Source: Triglochin maritima
Taxonomy: Eukaryota > Streptophyta > Magnoliopsida > Alismatales > Juncaginaceae
DNA length: 64,000 bases
Direction: 5' to 3'
NCBI GenBank assembly: GCA_963682175.1
Contig: OY821792.1
Location: forward strand, 10,001-74,000
Part shown: piece after piece, positions 20,515-33,550 of the stretch
Position numbering within the stretch: position 1 is the stretch's first letter
How the letters are laid out: every line of letters starts with the position of its first letter
The notes under the pieces: model-generated
Told to the model about the DNA's origin: nothing
What the model saw: the letters and a program-made list of their open reading frames with translations, nothing else
Databases searched by the model: none
Position numbers and translations under genes: made by a program

Positions 20515-22741
20515 TGTTAGAACCCAAACCCTAGATTAGAGTTAAACAGGGATTAGAGGAGGATTAGGGTTGGCTTTGCATGGGGTTGTGTGGTTGCATG
20601 GGGTTGTGTGGTTGCATGGGGAAGTGGGGTTGCTGGTGTTTGCATGGGAAGGTGAAGAGGCGGGGTTACTGTAGCATCCGAGTTAAATAAGGCTTTTCCT
20701 TCATCTTCTTCTTTCTTCTCCTTTCTCATTTCTCCTTCCTCATTTCTTCCTTCCCTTCCTTGCTGGTGCGTGTGGTGGCAAGCAGCTGAGGAGGAGACCG
20801 GAGATCGCGCGGCGTGAGGCGTGCGGAGTCGAGCGCGCGGGGAGATCACCGGAGGCGACGTGCGTGAGCGGAGCTCTGGCGTTTCGTCGTCGTGGTTGAG
20901 GTATGCCGCTCCTTAGTGTGGTTTGTTTATTACCCTCATGTGAGGGATGCGTTGGTCGAGTCGGGGGAGGTCGGAGACCTCTCCGGCGACGCGTTTCTTC
21001 TAAAATCCTCGGCTGACGCGAGGTTGAAGACGACCAACGGTCGACCGGACCCTTCGGGCGGTCGACCGTTTTAGCACTGTTTGCCCGACTTTAACCTTCA
21101 CCGGTCGAACGATGCCTTGGGGCGGTCGACCGGTAGTGCATTATTGCTGGTGAGTTGGGATTTTTTCTACCTGTTATCGGTCGACCGGTCCTTGTTGTGT
21201 TCGACCGGAACTTATGTGTACCTGTTAGTTTGCATGTTTCGTTCGACCGATCGTTGGTTGTTCGACCGATTGTATGTTTTGTTCGACCGATTGTATGTTG
21301 CGTTCGACCGATTATATGACTTAGAATAATAGGTTGACCCTGTCTGTTTTCGGTCGACCGAGACCCCTAAGTCGGTCGACCGATAGAGTGGTTTTCAATG
21401 TTGACCAGACTCCGGATTTTGACCTCGTTCGGTCGACCGGTTTTAGACCCTTGTTCGACCGTTGGGGGTTCTGTTTTGAGCGCAGCGGTAGACCGTTTTA
21501 GGAGTACGGTCGACCGATTCCTTCCTGGAACCGGTCGACCGAATCACCTCTTCCGGTCGACCGTTTGGGCCAAGGACAGAATTCCTGGTTCCCTTTTTTG
21601 AACGCCAACTTTGTCCACGGAAACCTGTGTCCTCGCCTTGTGCGTGAGCCGGGAGGTGACGGTGGGCGCGTGATGCGTGCCTGCCCAGGGACCGCCGTTG
21701 GGAAGAGTGTGGGTGTTCGGGACGCGTCACCTCCATGTATGGACCGTGACCTTTGAGTTGATTGTTGGCACTTTGTAGTATAGCAGGCCTGAGGGATCAC
21801 GGATCCCAGTGTTGATGTTGTGCGGGCACGCAACTGGCGTTGGGTGAGGTGACTACCGGCCCACGGGCTACGGAGGTCGCTGCCCTGCTTTTATAGCGGC
21901 GTGGTTGGTGTTCGCGGCTCGAGGAGCCTGATGACCTGGCAGACTTCGGTCTGGTTTTGTCCGATGTTGTGCCGGACTGTTGTGATGGACCACCGATGTT
22001 GTGCCGGTGATGCCGCCGAGGTTGTGCCGGCGATGGTGATTGTTGAGCCGAGGCTGTTCCGGCTATGTTGTTTTCCTCGGCTGGGCACCTACCGAGATGT
22101 TGTTGTTATACCTTCCGGGCGACGGCCCCGTTGGTCCTTGTGGCTCCGACCACTGAGATTTGCAGATCTGTATTCTATCGGCCCGCAGGCGTGACAGAGG
22201 CTCCCTGCCGAACCCTTGAGTAGTGTAGCTGCGTGTGGGGGGTGCGATGTCGCGTGCTGTAAGACTGCATGTGCCTGCAGTAGGTCTCCTCGGGAGACTC
22301 GTTGTTGATTGTCGGACTGATGTCCTGTTTTACCCTTCGGGGGAACTGTTTTCCATTTCTGTCTATGCCATGACATGCTACTAGTATGATAGGTTCATTA
22401 TGTAATGCATGCATATATAGGTGAGTTGGCATACGGGGTTTCCTTCTGGAAACTCAGGCATTGTTGTTATCTATTTTCAGGACCGCAGTAGGTCCAGTGG
22501 GGTGGTGATCGGCGGGCGCGCGCGTTTGGAGTCGGATCCTCTAGTCAGACCACTGAGGTCCACATGATTACGTTTATCTTCCCTTGTCGTTTTGTTGTAA
22601 TCATGTATTTATTTTGGCAAACTCTGATGTATTACGGTGCACCGCTTATTTATTTATGAAAAGTAACAGTCCCGCCTTGATTATTGTGCTCTTGGTCTTG
22701 TTTATGAATTTTTAAATTTTCCGCTGTTTTGGGATGTTACA
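20515..22741 (+). repeat. 3' LTR
   Basis: Direct copy of 13713-15939 with no length change. Most of the roughly 14 substitutions I counted are C/T or G/A. It is followed by the target duplicate ACACG. Confidence 0.96.
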
Positions 22742-22746
22742 ACACG

Positions 22747-23098
22747 TCTCATGAAAGAAAGCAACATGAAAAAAAAGGACGCCATTGTTGAAGCACGAAA
22801 ACAACATATTTTTTGGAAAAAAATGGAGGCAGCTGAGGGAAAAGGAGACTCCGAAATTGACAAGGAAATGGAGAAATCAGACACTACTCAATCGGATTTG
22901 CTGCAAGAAGATAAAGATGAAGAAGATTTTGAAAGTGAAGATGATAATGCAAAAGGAAATCAAGAAGAAAGTGAGTATGAACCCGAAATTTCCTTGAAAG
23001 AAATGCTGAAAACTCCACTACATGTGCAGCTTGAACCAAGAAGATCCCAAAGACTCCATATCCGCAAGGGTTCAATCTTATTGGTTTTGGAGATCTAA
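22747..23098 (+). pseudogene. Family B ORF1, 3' part (B2)
   Basis: This is the C-terminal continuation of the ORF1 at 12166-13712, separated by the LTR element. It holds the conserved tail motifs EARKQHIFWKKM, an acidic stretch and EPRRSQRLHIRKGS. It stops at TAA 23096-23098. The reading frame matches the 5' part after the insertion is removed. Confidence 0.88.
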
Positions 23099-23494
23099 GG
23101 TAAATTAGCAAGTAGTGTAAATAATTCACTATGCTAGAGTTTTGCTGCACAGGTGCAAGAACCAGTCTGGATGAACAGTGCCCGAGCAATTAGCCATGCA
23201 AGTCCAGCCTTGATGGCCCAACGTTGTGGGCCTATCCTGCTGAACTTTCTTCAGCCCACTAAGCCAACTTCAAAGAAACATGGGTAAAACTTGATTTAGG
23301 ACCAGTATTTGGGCCTACGAGCCCATTAGAACTACTTTTCTTTTAAATGACCAAATTTTTGCTTTTAGATAGGAACACAATTTGGGCCTGCGAGCCCATT
23401 AGCACAGATTCACTTTACAAAACACATTAGACACATATGATGTAAGGTGTGTTGGGCTTCTATGACCCACACACAAAAAGGCTACATACTTGTA

Positions 23495-23513
23495 ATTTCT
23501 TTTGCTAAGAAAT
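23495..23513 (+). other. Conserved 3' hairpin of family B (B2)
   Basis: Same 19-nt 7-5-7 hairpin as in B1, placed 15 nt before the poly(A) tail, which itself runs into CCCTAAA. Confidence 0.6.
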
Positions 23514-23528
23514 GGAAGGTTGGTTGTT

Positions 23529-24170
23529 AAAAAAAAAAAAAAACCCTAAACCCTAAACCCAAAATCCTAAACCCTAAAAAAAATAACCCTAAACCCTAAA
23601 TAACCTTAAACCCTAAACCCTAAATAAACCCTAAACCCTAAACCCTAAAACCCTAAACCCTAAACCCTAAAAACCCTAAACCCTAAACCCTAAAAACCCT
23701 AAACCCTAAACCTTAAACCCTAAAACCCTCAAACCCTCAAACCCTAAACCCTAAACCCTAAACCCTAAAACCCTAAACCCTAAACCCTAAAACCCTAAAA
23801 CCCTAAACCCTAAATAAACCCTAAACCCTAAATAAACCCTAAACCCTAAACCCTAAACCCTAAATAAACCCTAAATAAACCCTAAACCCAAAACCCTAAA
23901 CCCTAAATAAACCCTAAACCCTAAACCCTAAAACCCTAAACCCTAAACCCTAAATCCCTAAACCCTAAATCCCTAAACCCTAAAACCCTAAAACCCTAAA
24001 CCCTAAACCCGAAAACCCTAAACCCTAAAACCCAAAACCCTAAACCCTAAAACCCTAAAACCCTCAACCCTAAACCCTACAAAAACCCTAAACCCTAAAC
24101 CCTAAACCCTAAACCCTAAATAAACCCTAAACCCTAAACCCTAAAACCCTAAACCTTTAAACCCTAAAAA
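23529..24170 (+). repeat. Telomere-like CCCTAAA tract 3
   Basis: It begins as the 15-A tail of B2. About 640 bp of CCCTAAA with many CCCTAAAA, TAAATAAA and CCCTCAAA variants follow, ending at the first unique base of A2. Confidence 0.97.
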
Positions 24171-24780
24171 ACCACTTCCCGCCAACTGAAAAAACCGCTC
24201 TGGCGATTTTTTCGATTTTCGAAATTCCAGCACATTTCCTCCCCAAATTCCACCAAATCTGACCATCCAAATCCAATTTTCATCATCAAATCATTCTCCA
24301 GGGCTTCTTGCGCTCCTCCCCGACCCCTCTTTCGAGGTGGTTCGGCTCCGACGAGCCTTCGTCGGAGTTCTGGACGGCGGCGACAGGCTTTTCTGACCCT
24401 GCTGGGATCGGATTTGTCCTTCCCGGAACCTCTGCGGCGGTATCCAGGAAGTTTTGAAGGCGGAGCTACCGATTCAAGCGATAACCGATTTTTACGCCGA
24501 TTTCCTCCTTGGTGGTTAGCGCGGTTCAGGTGACCTCGTTCTTTCTACCTTCGCCTTTTGGCTCGTCTTGGTGTCAGAATCGTTTCCCCCGCGTCGATTT
24601 GAGCTTTCGTCGTGGTTTTCCTGCTCGATTTGGTTTCTTTGGCTTTTTGTTATTTTTGTTGACTTCCGCTTTCGGTCGACATTTCTTGGGTTTTCTGGTT
24701 CGGATTGCTCGGGAAAGTGTCGTTCTTTGTGTTTGCGATTTCAATTTGTTGTGTTGTTCAAGTTGTTTTGGGGTTTGCGT
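24171..24780 (+). promoter_or_regulatory. Family A LINE 5' UTR with expected internal promoter
   Basis: About 610 bp between telomere-like repeat and the first in-frame ATG, becoming T-rich and G/T-rich at its 3' half. LINEs normally carry their promoter here. No defined motif can be named with confidence. Confidence 0.45.
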
Positions 24781-26571
24781 ATGGAAATTACTGCTCCATT
24801 GTCGGGGGCTCCCCTGAGCCGCACAAATCCTGCACCAAATTCTGCTGTTAAGGAGAATTCTCCCCCTCCAAACCCTCACCAATTTCAAAATAAGAAGATG
24901 GCTGAAAAAAGAGTGTCGTTCGCTGCTGCCACTCGTGCTACCAACCAACCCCCCAATTTTGAAGGAACTATACCGTTTAAAACTGCTGGGATCAAAGATG
25001 GTGTTCCAATTGTGGAATTTACCGAAGAGGAAATATCTGTCATGAGTGCTCCTTTCAGATGGAGTTTAATTGGAAAGTTCAATGGAATGAGGTCTAGCCT
25101 TGCTGAAATTCAGACTTCTGTTGACAATCTGTTGAACAAGACCAACTCATGTGACCCAAGAGCAATCAATGCTAGACATGTGATACTTCGATTCAGAACT
25201 AGAGAAGATTTCGTTAGAATCTGGTTAACTAGTAGTTGGATAATATCTGGACAACGAATTAGAGTGTTCAAATGGAGTCCCTACTTCAGACCCGGTCTGG
25301 AACCGATCACGGCTCCGGTGTGGATTGGCTTACCCAATTTAGAAGTCCACCTGTTTCACCCACAAGCTATTGCCTCAGTGGCCTCTACTGTTGGTAAATT
25401 CATCTGTGTAGCTAAAGAAGTTACTGAATTTACCAGACCTGGTTACTGCAAGGTTTGTGTTGAGATGGACTTAAGCAAACCTAGACCTGAACATATTTTC
25501 ATCAAATTGGGAACTGAAATCAAGAAGCAAAACGTGGTTTATGAGAGGATTCCACCATTTTGTTCCAAGTGTGCCAAGGTTGGCCATTCACTGGAAAATT
25601 GTAGATTCAAAGAACAGAACAAAGAGAATAGTAAATAAAAAATTGGACAGGAGAAAGAAAAGACTATTGAAAAAATGGTTGAAAGCAAGGAAAAAGAGTT
25701 TCAGGTTCCAAAACAATTAAGTAAAAATGCTAAAAAAAGAGCTAATAAGATACAGAAGAGAGAAGAGAAGAGAAATACTGGTCAATTCAAAAAATCTAAA
25801 GCCAAAGAAGATCAACAAACAGACAAATATCCTAGCTCAGAGGTCAAAGTTGTTGAAATTGATCAATTGGCTGAGGTCCAGCAAACAGATGCTCAAGTCG
25901 CTACTGAAGATAAGGAAAATTCTTTTACTGAAAAACGGCAATCTAAAGAAGATAAGGAAGAATATGTTTTCAGACAGGAAAACTTATGTGGAAAAGAGAC
26001 TGAAACTCCTGTTAATGCTATAGAAGAGGGAGAAATTAAATCACCAGATCCTAATGTTCAGGAAAATATTGTGCACACCAATGCCTTTGCGATTCTTGAA
26101 AATGAAGAGGAGAATGAAGAAAATATAGAGCAGATAGAAAAGGACGTGCAAAGGGCTGACAGTGTTACTGAACAACAAAACTGGCTACACAATGAGGGAG
26201 AATGCACTGAAAATACAGAGGGGTTATTTGATGAAAATGATATTCAAATGTGGGTAGCAGCCGGGCTTAATCTACAAACTGGTATTGAAGAAAGTACAAA
26301 ACCACCAAACAAACCACCTGATATAGACATTGATAGCACCGAAAGTGAAAGTGAAGATGAGGAGGAGAATGTTGAGGTTACTGAAGAATCTAGCAAGGAT
26401 GACTCTTCAAAAGACCCCAGCTATAGCCTTATTCAAACGATGCAAATGGTTTTTAAATCGGATACTGAGTCTCTCAGAATCAAAAAAGAATTGGTGGCAC
26501 AAGAAGAACATCTAAGAGAATTCAGAACACTAGAGGGAAGGGGAAGACCAAAAATTTGGACATATGATTAG
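24781..26571 (+). pseudogene. LINE ORF1 (DUF4283 + CCHC), broken copy A2
   Basis: The homologue of the A1 ORF1. The best start is the ATG at 24781 (MEITAPLS), 39 codons before the MAEKRVSF that begins the visible A1 frame; upstream sequence is open but lacks an ATG. The DUF4283-like domain and the knuckle are intact. Two lesions follow: a TAA at 25636-25638 just after the knuckle, and a 10-bp deletion near 26510 that shifts the last residues, so the frame ends in TAG at 26569-26571. A truncated 285-residue protein with the RNA-binding half could still be made. The downstream part is open from 25639. Confidence 0.88.
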
Positions 26572-29500
26572 CACACTAATCTGGAATATTAGAGGAATCA
26601 TCAATATTTCCTCTATCTCAAAATTAAGGAATCTTATCAAGACCCACAATATTCAGTTGGTTTGTATCATGGAACCTAAGGCTCATGAGAAATATTTACC
26701 CTTCATTGGGAGATATATTCAGCTTCATCGACATATCAAGAACCACAACAATAAGATTTGGGTGTTTCACACTCAGGATATTAATACTCAGGTGCACAGT
26801 GACTTTGGTCAAGCTCTTACTTTACAGGCCAACATGGGTAACAATATGGCGACCATGACTTTTGTGTATGCTTCTATCAACTACATTGAAAGGAGAACTC
26901 TTTGGGATTATCTACACAACACTCATGATAGCATTACCACTCCTTGGTTGATAGGAGGGGACTTCAACTGTGTTTTATCTAGTAATGATAAAAAAAAGGG
27001 AAGGGGGTTGAATTATGCTGCAATAAATGACTTTGCTAATTGTCTGCATCATTGTGGTCTACTGGAAGTCAATCACACTGATGGTGATACCTTCTCCTGG
27101 TTTAATGGTAGAAATAAGGATAAATTTTTTTGCAAATTGGACTGGATTTTCAGTAATACGGATTGGATGAACAAGTACATCAGCTTTCACACAAAGTATC
27201 TCCCAAGACTTTTTTCTGATCACATGCCCATGCTCTTGCTGCCTAAGGATAGAACTAAGTTAGGTGGTTCACCTTTCAAGTTTCAAAGCATGTGGAACAC
27301 TCACCCCAGCTTTGAAGAATTTCTGAAAGCCAACTGGGATACCAACAGCAATGGATTGAGCAATCTGTGCCATAAGCTGAAGAATCTTAAGATACAACTG
27401 AAAATTTGGAACATTGAGGTGTTTGGCCACATCACCAACCAGATTACTGATTATGAAAATCAGATTGCAAAAATTGAAACTGAGATGCATAACAATGACT
27501 CTAAAGAATTGTGGGATCACCTCCTTGATGTCAGAACCAACTACAACACTTTGGTGCATCAAGAAGAACCATTTTATAAGCAAAAAGCTAAGATCAACTG
27601 GCTGAAGGAGGGAGATAAAAATACCAAGTTCTTCCACAGCATAGTCAACTACAAAATCAGAACTTCTGCTGCTCACACTTTGTTAGAAAGAGAACCTTAC
27701 TCTGGGAACATCCAGAAGCTTCACAGTGATGGTATTGATTATTACAAACATCTGCTCACCTATGATAGTAGAACTGAGGACAGTAATCTGATGGATTGCA
27801 TTCCTTCTTTAATCAACCAAGCTGACAATGATGGCCTTCTTGCTATTCCTAATGATGACGAAATTAAGACTGCTGTGTTCAGCATTCCAGCCGACAATTC
27901 ACCTGGTACTGATGGCTTCAATGGTAGCTTTTATCACCATAATTGGCATATAGTGGGCACCCAGGTCATCACTGCAGTAAAGGAGTTTTGAGCCATGAAA
28001 GCCACCTTTATTGCCTTAATTCCCAAAACTACTCATCCTAAGAGCTTTTCTGATATGAGGCCTATTAGTCTTTGCAATGTACACTATAAAATTATATCCA
28101 AGATTATTGCTAAAAGGCTGGCTAGCATTCTCCCTAAGATCATCTCACCTGAACAAGGGGGTTTTGTCAAAGGAAGGCATATTGAAGACAACATAGCCCT
28201 AGCTCAAGAGCTAGTTCAGCATATTGGGGAGAAACCTCATGCGGGTAATGTGGTCAGCTTTTGACAGAATAGAATGGCAATTCTTATTTCAAGTAATGGA
28301 GAAATTTGGTTTCAATCAGAACTTCATCAACTTAATTGCAGCTTGTGTTAAAGATAATCACTTCTCTCTCTTCTTCATGGCTCTACTGAATTCTTCACTG
28401 GTTCAAGAGGCCTCAGACAGAGATCCTATATCTCCTATTCTCTTTATTATTGCTGAAGAAGTGTTAAGTAGGGGTTTGACTGCTTTACTACATAATAAGA
28501 AAATTAAACCTTATAAAACTCATTGGAAATGTACTCCTGTTACACACTTACTTTTTGCTGATGACACTATTCTTTTCACCAATGGAAGCACCAATTCTTT
28601 GAATTCTCTCTTCTCCTTCCTTGACAGATATCAAAAGTGCTCAGGGCAGAAGATAAACATGGGAAAAAGTCAATTTTATGTCCATACCAGCATGAACACT
28701 AGTAGACAGCAAAAAAACCACAACCTTACAGGTATTGCCAAAGGTAATTTCCCCTTTTTATACTTGGGTTGTCCTATGTTTAAAGGTATTTGCAAAAAAA
28801 AAATACTTTGACCACCTTATTGAGAAGATCAGAAACAAGGTGGCTGGCTGGAAAGGTAAGTTGCTGAGTAAGGGTGGAAAACTTATTTTGATTAAGCATG
28901 TCCTTTCTAGCATTCCCATTCATAGCCTTGCAGTCTATAACATTCCACAAGGGGTTCTTCACATGATTGACATGATAATGGCCAATTTTTTGTGGGGGTA
29001 TAATGACAAAGGCACCAAAAAGCACTGGATTAGTTGGAATAAAATTTGTAGTCCTCAGTCTGCTGGTGGACTAGGAATCAGAAAGCTGAAAGATATTATG
29101 ATGGCCTTGAGAATGAAGATGGCCTGGAAATTTGAGCTTCAGAATTCACTTTATGTGAAATTCATGAAAAACAGATATGGTGATATGGCAACCAGTCCAG
29201 ATTATTACAGAGGTCCAGCCAGATGGAAGAATTTGCAAAGAGCATGGCACAACATGAAAAATTCTATACAATGGTGTGTGGAGAGAGGAGATATCAATTT
29301 CTGGACTGATTCTTGGCTTGATAGAGGCCCCATTGCTCAGCTTGAAGGTGTTAGTATTACTCAACCTGAACTCACTGTTGGGGATGTTCTTCAGGAAGAT
29401 GATCTTGAAGACAAACTTAATACACTCAACCTTCCTCCAGAGATTAGAGAGGACATCTTGCAAGGTGATTTCATACTGAGTGGAGAACCTGATCAATTTT

Positions 29501-30627
29501 ACTGGGCACACACTTCTGATGGCAAATATACTGTTAAAACTGGATGGCATTCTTTGCAGCAACATGAAAAGGTGGACTGGGGTGATCAGATCTTGTCTAA
29601 CACCCTCCCAAACAAGATTTCTATGATTACTTGGCAGTACATTCATGGTAGACTCCCGTTTGAAGACAACTTGAAGAAAATTGGTGTCCAGCTGGCCTCA
29701 AAATGTAGTTGTTGTAGACAACCTAGCATTGAAACTCATCACCACCTCTTTTTTAGAAGTGATATAGCAAAAATTGGTTGGCACTGGCTGCAATGGCAGT
29801 TTAATGGGAATCAAATCGCTAATCACCAGGATTTCCTCCAACTTCTGAAACCTCTTGTCAAACCCACTAGAGTGCAACACCTTCATAGATGGCTGGCTTG
29901 CTGTCTTATTTGGGAACTCTGGAAGCATAGAAACAATTGCAAATTTGGAGGACATTCTAGTGATAATTATGGGATTACACACAAGCTTAAACATTGGATT
30001 GCTATATTGGCCACCCAAAGCAATCCCAAGTGGAGAGATACTCAACAAGACAAGGATATTCTTAACAATCTTGGCTTACAACATATTACTAACAAGGAAA
30101 AGCAACACATGGTGGTTAAGTGGCAGGTTCCTCCAACTGGTTACATGAAGCTTAATACTGATGGGGCATGCAAAGGAAACCCTGGGAGTTGTGGTGGGGG
30201 AGGTGTGCTCAGAGATCATCAAGGCAATCTGATATTGGCATATCATGGTTACTATGGTTATGGAACCAATACACTTGCTGAATTCAGAGCCATTTTACAA
30301 GGCCTGTGACTTTATGCTACCAGGAATTACAACAGGATTATGGTGGAATCTGACTCTAAAACCATTTTGGAAATTATTAACACAAGGCACTGGATTCACC
30401 CCTCATTCAGTAGATGGATCCCTGAATTCAGAAACCTTTGGCAGCATTTAGTGGTTTCCTCTAATCACCAATTCAGAGAAGGCAACAGCCCTGCTGATCT
30501 TCTTGCCAATTTAGGGATCAACACCAAATCCAACAAGATAATTACCAACACTCAAAACCTTCCTCATATTCTGAAAGGTATGCTGACGCTTGAGAAGCAA
30601 GGCCTGCCCTACATCAGAATCAAATAA
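26564..30627 (+). pseudogene. LINE ORF2 (EN-RT-RNase H), multiply broken copy A2
   Basis: The endonuclease and the sequence up to about residue 475 are open (26564-27991). A 21-bp deletion then creates a TGA (27989-27991). A 20-bp deletion near 28254 removes most of RT motif A including the catalytic Asp and shifts frame. Small deletions near 28375 and 28420, the latter in the RQGDP motif, and an extra A in the run near 28800 change frame again. A TGA at 30307-30309 replaces an Arg codon within RNase H. The FADD box and RNase H residues remain recognisable. The enzyme cannot be active, so this copy must have been inserted before decay or mobilised in trans. Confidence 0.93.
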
Positions 30628-30693
30628 TTGATGTTCGTTTCTCACGATGAATGGCACAAGTTTTGCTGAAGGCATCGGTTTGCCATCTTTGGA

Positions 30694-31182
30694 ACCGACC
30701 AGGTCAATTTTTCCTCAAATTGACTTGGTCGGAACAGGGAAGTTATTGGTTTCAGCTTTCGGTTTTCTAAATAGTAACTGCCCTGATTAATTTGATCCCA
30801 TGGCTTGATCCTTTGCACATGTTGTTCATAAACTTTCCAGGTTCTATTATCATGAATTTGGCACAAGTTTTGCTGAAGGCATCGGCTAGCCAAAACAGGA
30901 ACCGACCAAGTCAATCCCTTAAATTGACTTGGTCGGAACAGGGAAGTTACATTCTGATGGTTTCAGATTTCGGTTTTTTCAATTTTAACTTGGCTCTAAT
31001 TACATTGATCCCATGGCTTGATCTATTGCACATGTTGTTCACATATTTTCAGGTTCTATTATCATGAATTTGGCACAAGTTTTGCTGAAGGCATCGGCTA
31101 GCCAAATCAGGAACCGACCAAGTCAATTCCATTAATTGACTTGGTCGGAAACCAAGTCAAATCCATTAATTGACTTGGTCGG
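30694..31182 (+). repeat. Four-hairpin array in LINE A2 3' region
   Basis: Hairpins lie at 30694-30732, 30902-30936, 31114-31149 and 31151-31182. The last is a tandem duplicate of the third without its flanking unit, so the array changes copy number. Confidence 0.8.
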
Positions 31183-31469
31183 AAATGGGAAGTCTCTTTC
31201 TCATTTTCTTACTTTGCCTTTGCTGCCATTCTTTACCATCTAAAACCTGGTTATCTGATCTGATTTTAGCAACTGCTCAGCTTGTTTCAACATATGGAAG
31301 ACTCAGTTGGGTTCTTACAATTGGGAACAATTAAAGATTTTGAGCTGAAAAATAAGAAACAGACATTTCATAAGCAATTCCTTCATTGCAACATTCTTCT
31401 ATTACATCATTAGTACTTCAACTTGTTCAACTTATACTTCGATTACATCATTTGTACAACTTCCTCGAT

Positions 31470-32203
31470 TCACTGGGGAGAACAAGCTTCATTCAGGCTA
31501 CAATTTGGCACCTTCCGCTCCGGCTGAATCTGTTGAAGAGGACAAACATCCCTCAGTGGACTTGGGCTCCAACCTGGAGGAGGTGGATCAACACAATCCA
31601 TCAAGAACTGCTCCAACACTCGACGCCTCTCTTCCTCCAAATTCAGAATTGTATCTCGCCGATAAACCATTAATGACTCCAGGTGCTCCCTGCCCGTCAA
31701 GGTCTGTTTCATCTGCTCCTCGTCTGGACTTATGTTCACCATACAATCTCGCCATTTCTGCAGTTTGTCCATCAACTGGTCAATTCGGCGCAAACGAGGA
31801 GTGTGGTCCAGGAGCACCAGGGGATCTGCATTCAACATTCATTTCAGTTCTAATTTCGACTGAGGCAATATTTGATTTAGCTACTTACATTTCTGGATCG
31901 CTATAGCTTCATGAAGAGACAACTCCCATTCGGATGGAAGGGGAATTCTTTCCATTTGGAAGGGGGTGGATCCGGACAATCCAGTAGTAGCTGCACTATT
32001 TCGTCCCTCCTCTTCTCCAGGCGCATAATGGTATCCCTTAGAAGGGTATTGGATCGGCATGCCATTTCAAGATGTTCAGCTACCCCGGTATTCCAAAATC
32101 GAGTCCCCTCTAACCCATACTGGTTGTACCTCTTCAGTATCTCGGCTATCTTCTTCTCTTGTTGAAGCAAGCGACGCATTCGGTTTGATTGATCATTCTG
32201 CAT
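31470..32203 (-). pseudogene. Antisense two-exon gene, frameshifted copy (A2)
   Basis: Same gene as 6624-7361. Exon 1 (32203-31889) starts MQNDQSN but is 4 nt shorter: one codon is lost near the RR-rich helix, and one G is missing from a G-run near 31936, shifting the frame before the splice site. Exon 2 (31825-31470) is open over its whole 356 nt. The intron is 63 nt with the same GTAAGT donor and TGCAG acceptor. Only exon 1 is damaged. The internal repeat block is still readable in both exons. Confidence 0.7.
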
Positions 32204-32581
32204 CGCTCGGCAGGAGCTTGCTTGTGGAGTACGTTTGGAAGGTGAAGGAGACGAGATACAATGAGGCCTCCTCTTACCATTGGGTGAGGTTTAAAGTCCT
32301 CTCTAGTTTATTGAAGCAATTGGCGCTACAGTTTGAGAGTCCAGTCAGAATTGGACTTTTCTTCGGCCCACGAGATTTTTGTTACACTCTGGTCTGGACG
32401 TGCTAAACCTTTCATTTTAGATTGGGTTTTTCCTACACCCCATTAGGTTTCTTCACCCAATCGTTGGGTTTAGCTAGCCTTCTTGGCTGTATTTTTGAAT
32501 TCACATTTTGTTGCTCACATTGAGCTAACTCTTCTGTAAATTGTTGTTTAGCATTTATGGAAGAGATGTGAATTTCTGGGG

Positions 32582-32637
32582 AAAAAACCCTAAACCCTAA
32601 AACCCTAAAACCTAAACCCCTAAACCCTAAACCCTAA
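32582..32637 (+). repeat. Telomere-like tract 4 (short)
   Basis: About 55 bp of CCCTAAA and CCTAAAC variants between the A2 poly(A) tail and the B3 5' end (GCCCAGCC). Confidence 0.95.
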
Positions 32638-33550
32638 GCCCAGCCTATTTGAGAAAATATTTTCTCTCTCCTCATTCGCTCTGGCGAAAAAGTGCGATTC
32701 TTCAATCCACTCTTTTCCCACGCCACGTCATCACGCTTACCTCACCACCTCCTTCCTCCTCAGATCTGGGACACACCAAGAGGTTCCTGGGCTTCCCCTT
32801 GATCGTCCCGAACTCCCCTCACTCTCCTCTTTCGTTCAAGATCTCATTTGACTACCTTTGTTGCGGTTTCGTCGAAGTCGATCACTGTTCCATTCAACCA
32901 TTCCACCTCGCCGGAGCTACAGAGGACTCAATCCTTCTGCGACTTGTGAGGAATACTAAGAATAGTGTTCGTGAGCTTTCTGGAGCTTCAATTTCTTCTC
33001 CCTTTCTCAGAAAGCTTGTTCGACGGAAAATAGGTCGGCTGCCGACCATCTCCCAATAGGCGTGCTGGGTAGACAACTTGCTAAATTGTTCATCTTCCCG
33101 CGCTCAGTTGTGTTCCAGAAGCGTTCCAGTTGCTCCACTTGTAGTCCATTTCGTGCGAAAACACGTCCTCGTCGGCAGTTGTTGACGGCGACGAGCTTCT
33201 ATCAAGTGGTCTGCCAGAGGAACATATTCTTCAATTAAACTTTCTCTGACCCCCAGTGGACTCAGCGGAACTCTCCAGTGGTCTCAATTTGATTGGGGAT
33301 TGAACGGATTCGTGAATCGATTTGGCAGACGACGTCGGCGCCCCATTTCCCAAATCGCCGGTTGGACGTGAAATAAATCTAATTCCGAACGTCAGAACAA
33401 CCAGCTGCACTCGTGGAACATTCCTGTTGCTTTAATTCGATCGATTGTGCGGCGGAGTCGCGCAACGACCTTGGTGGTTTCGGAGAAGAGGACGGGCTTG
33501 CGGGTGAAGGTGATTTCGTTTTGTTTACTTCTCGGGTTTGTTCTGTTCAC

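Larger units (their letters stand above)
13713..22741 (+). mobile_element. Ty3/gypsy LTR retrotransposon nested in B2
   Basis: A complete 9029-bp element with direct LTRs of 2227 bp each, TG...CA ends, a tRNA-Met-type primer binding site, gag-pol, and a purine tract before the 3' LTR. The target duplication is ACACG (13708-13712 and 22742-22746). Long LTRs and a C-terminal region reading HHSEREATWEIE after the integrase suggest a Tekay/Del-type chromovirus, but the clade is tentative. By eye the LTRs differ at about 14 positions (about 99.4% identity), so the insertion is young. Confidence 0.96.
12083..23528 (+). mobile_element. ORF1-only LINE family B, copy B2, split by an LTR element
   Basis: This copy starts within the family B 5' UTR (compare 38398 onward in the chimera), so it is 5'-truncated by about 0.8 kb yet keeps the whole ORF1. 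A Ty3/gypsy element occupies 13713-22741. Removing that element and one copy of the 5-bp duplication leaves a B element of about 2.4 kb. The 3' end has 15 A followed by CCCTAAA. Confidence 0.9.
24171..32581 (+). mobile_element. LINE family A, copy A2 (full length, defective)
   Basis: The only family A copy in the window with its whole 5' UTR: 8.4 kb from the end of tract 3 to a 6-A tail joined to CCCTAAA. Both ORFs are damaged and so is the antisense gene. It is closely related to A1, differing by scattered substitutions and several small deletions. Confidence 0.93.

Noticed and set aside
24568..24780. Upstream extension of the A2 ORF1 from 24568
   Set aside because: It would need a non-ATG start; the sequence is T-rich leader-like, and the first ATG in frame is 24781.
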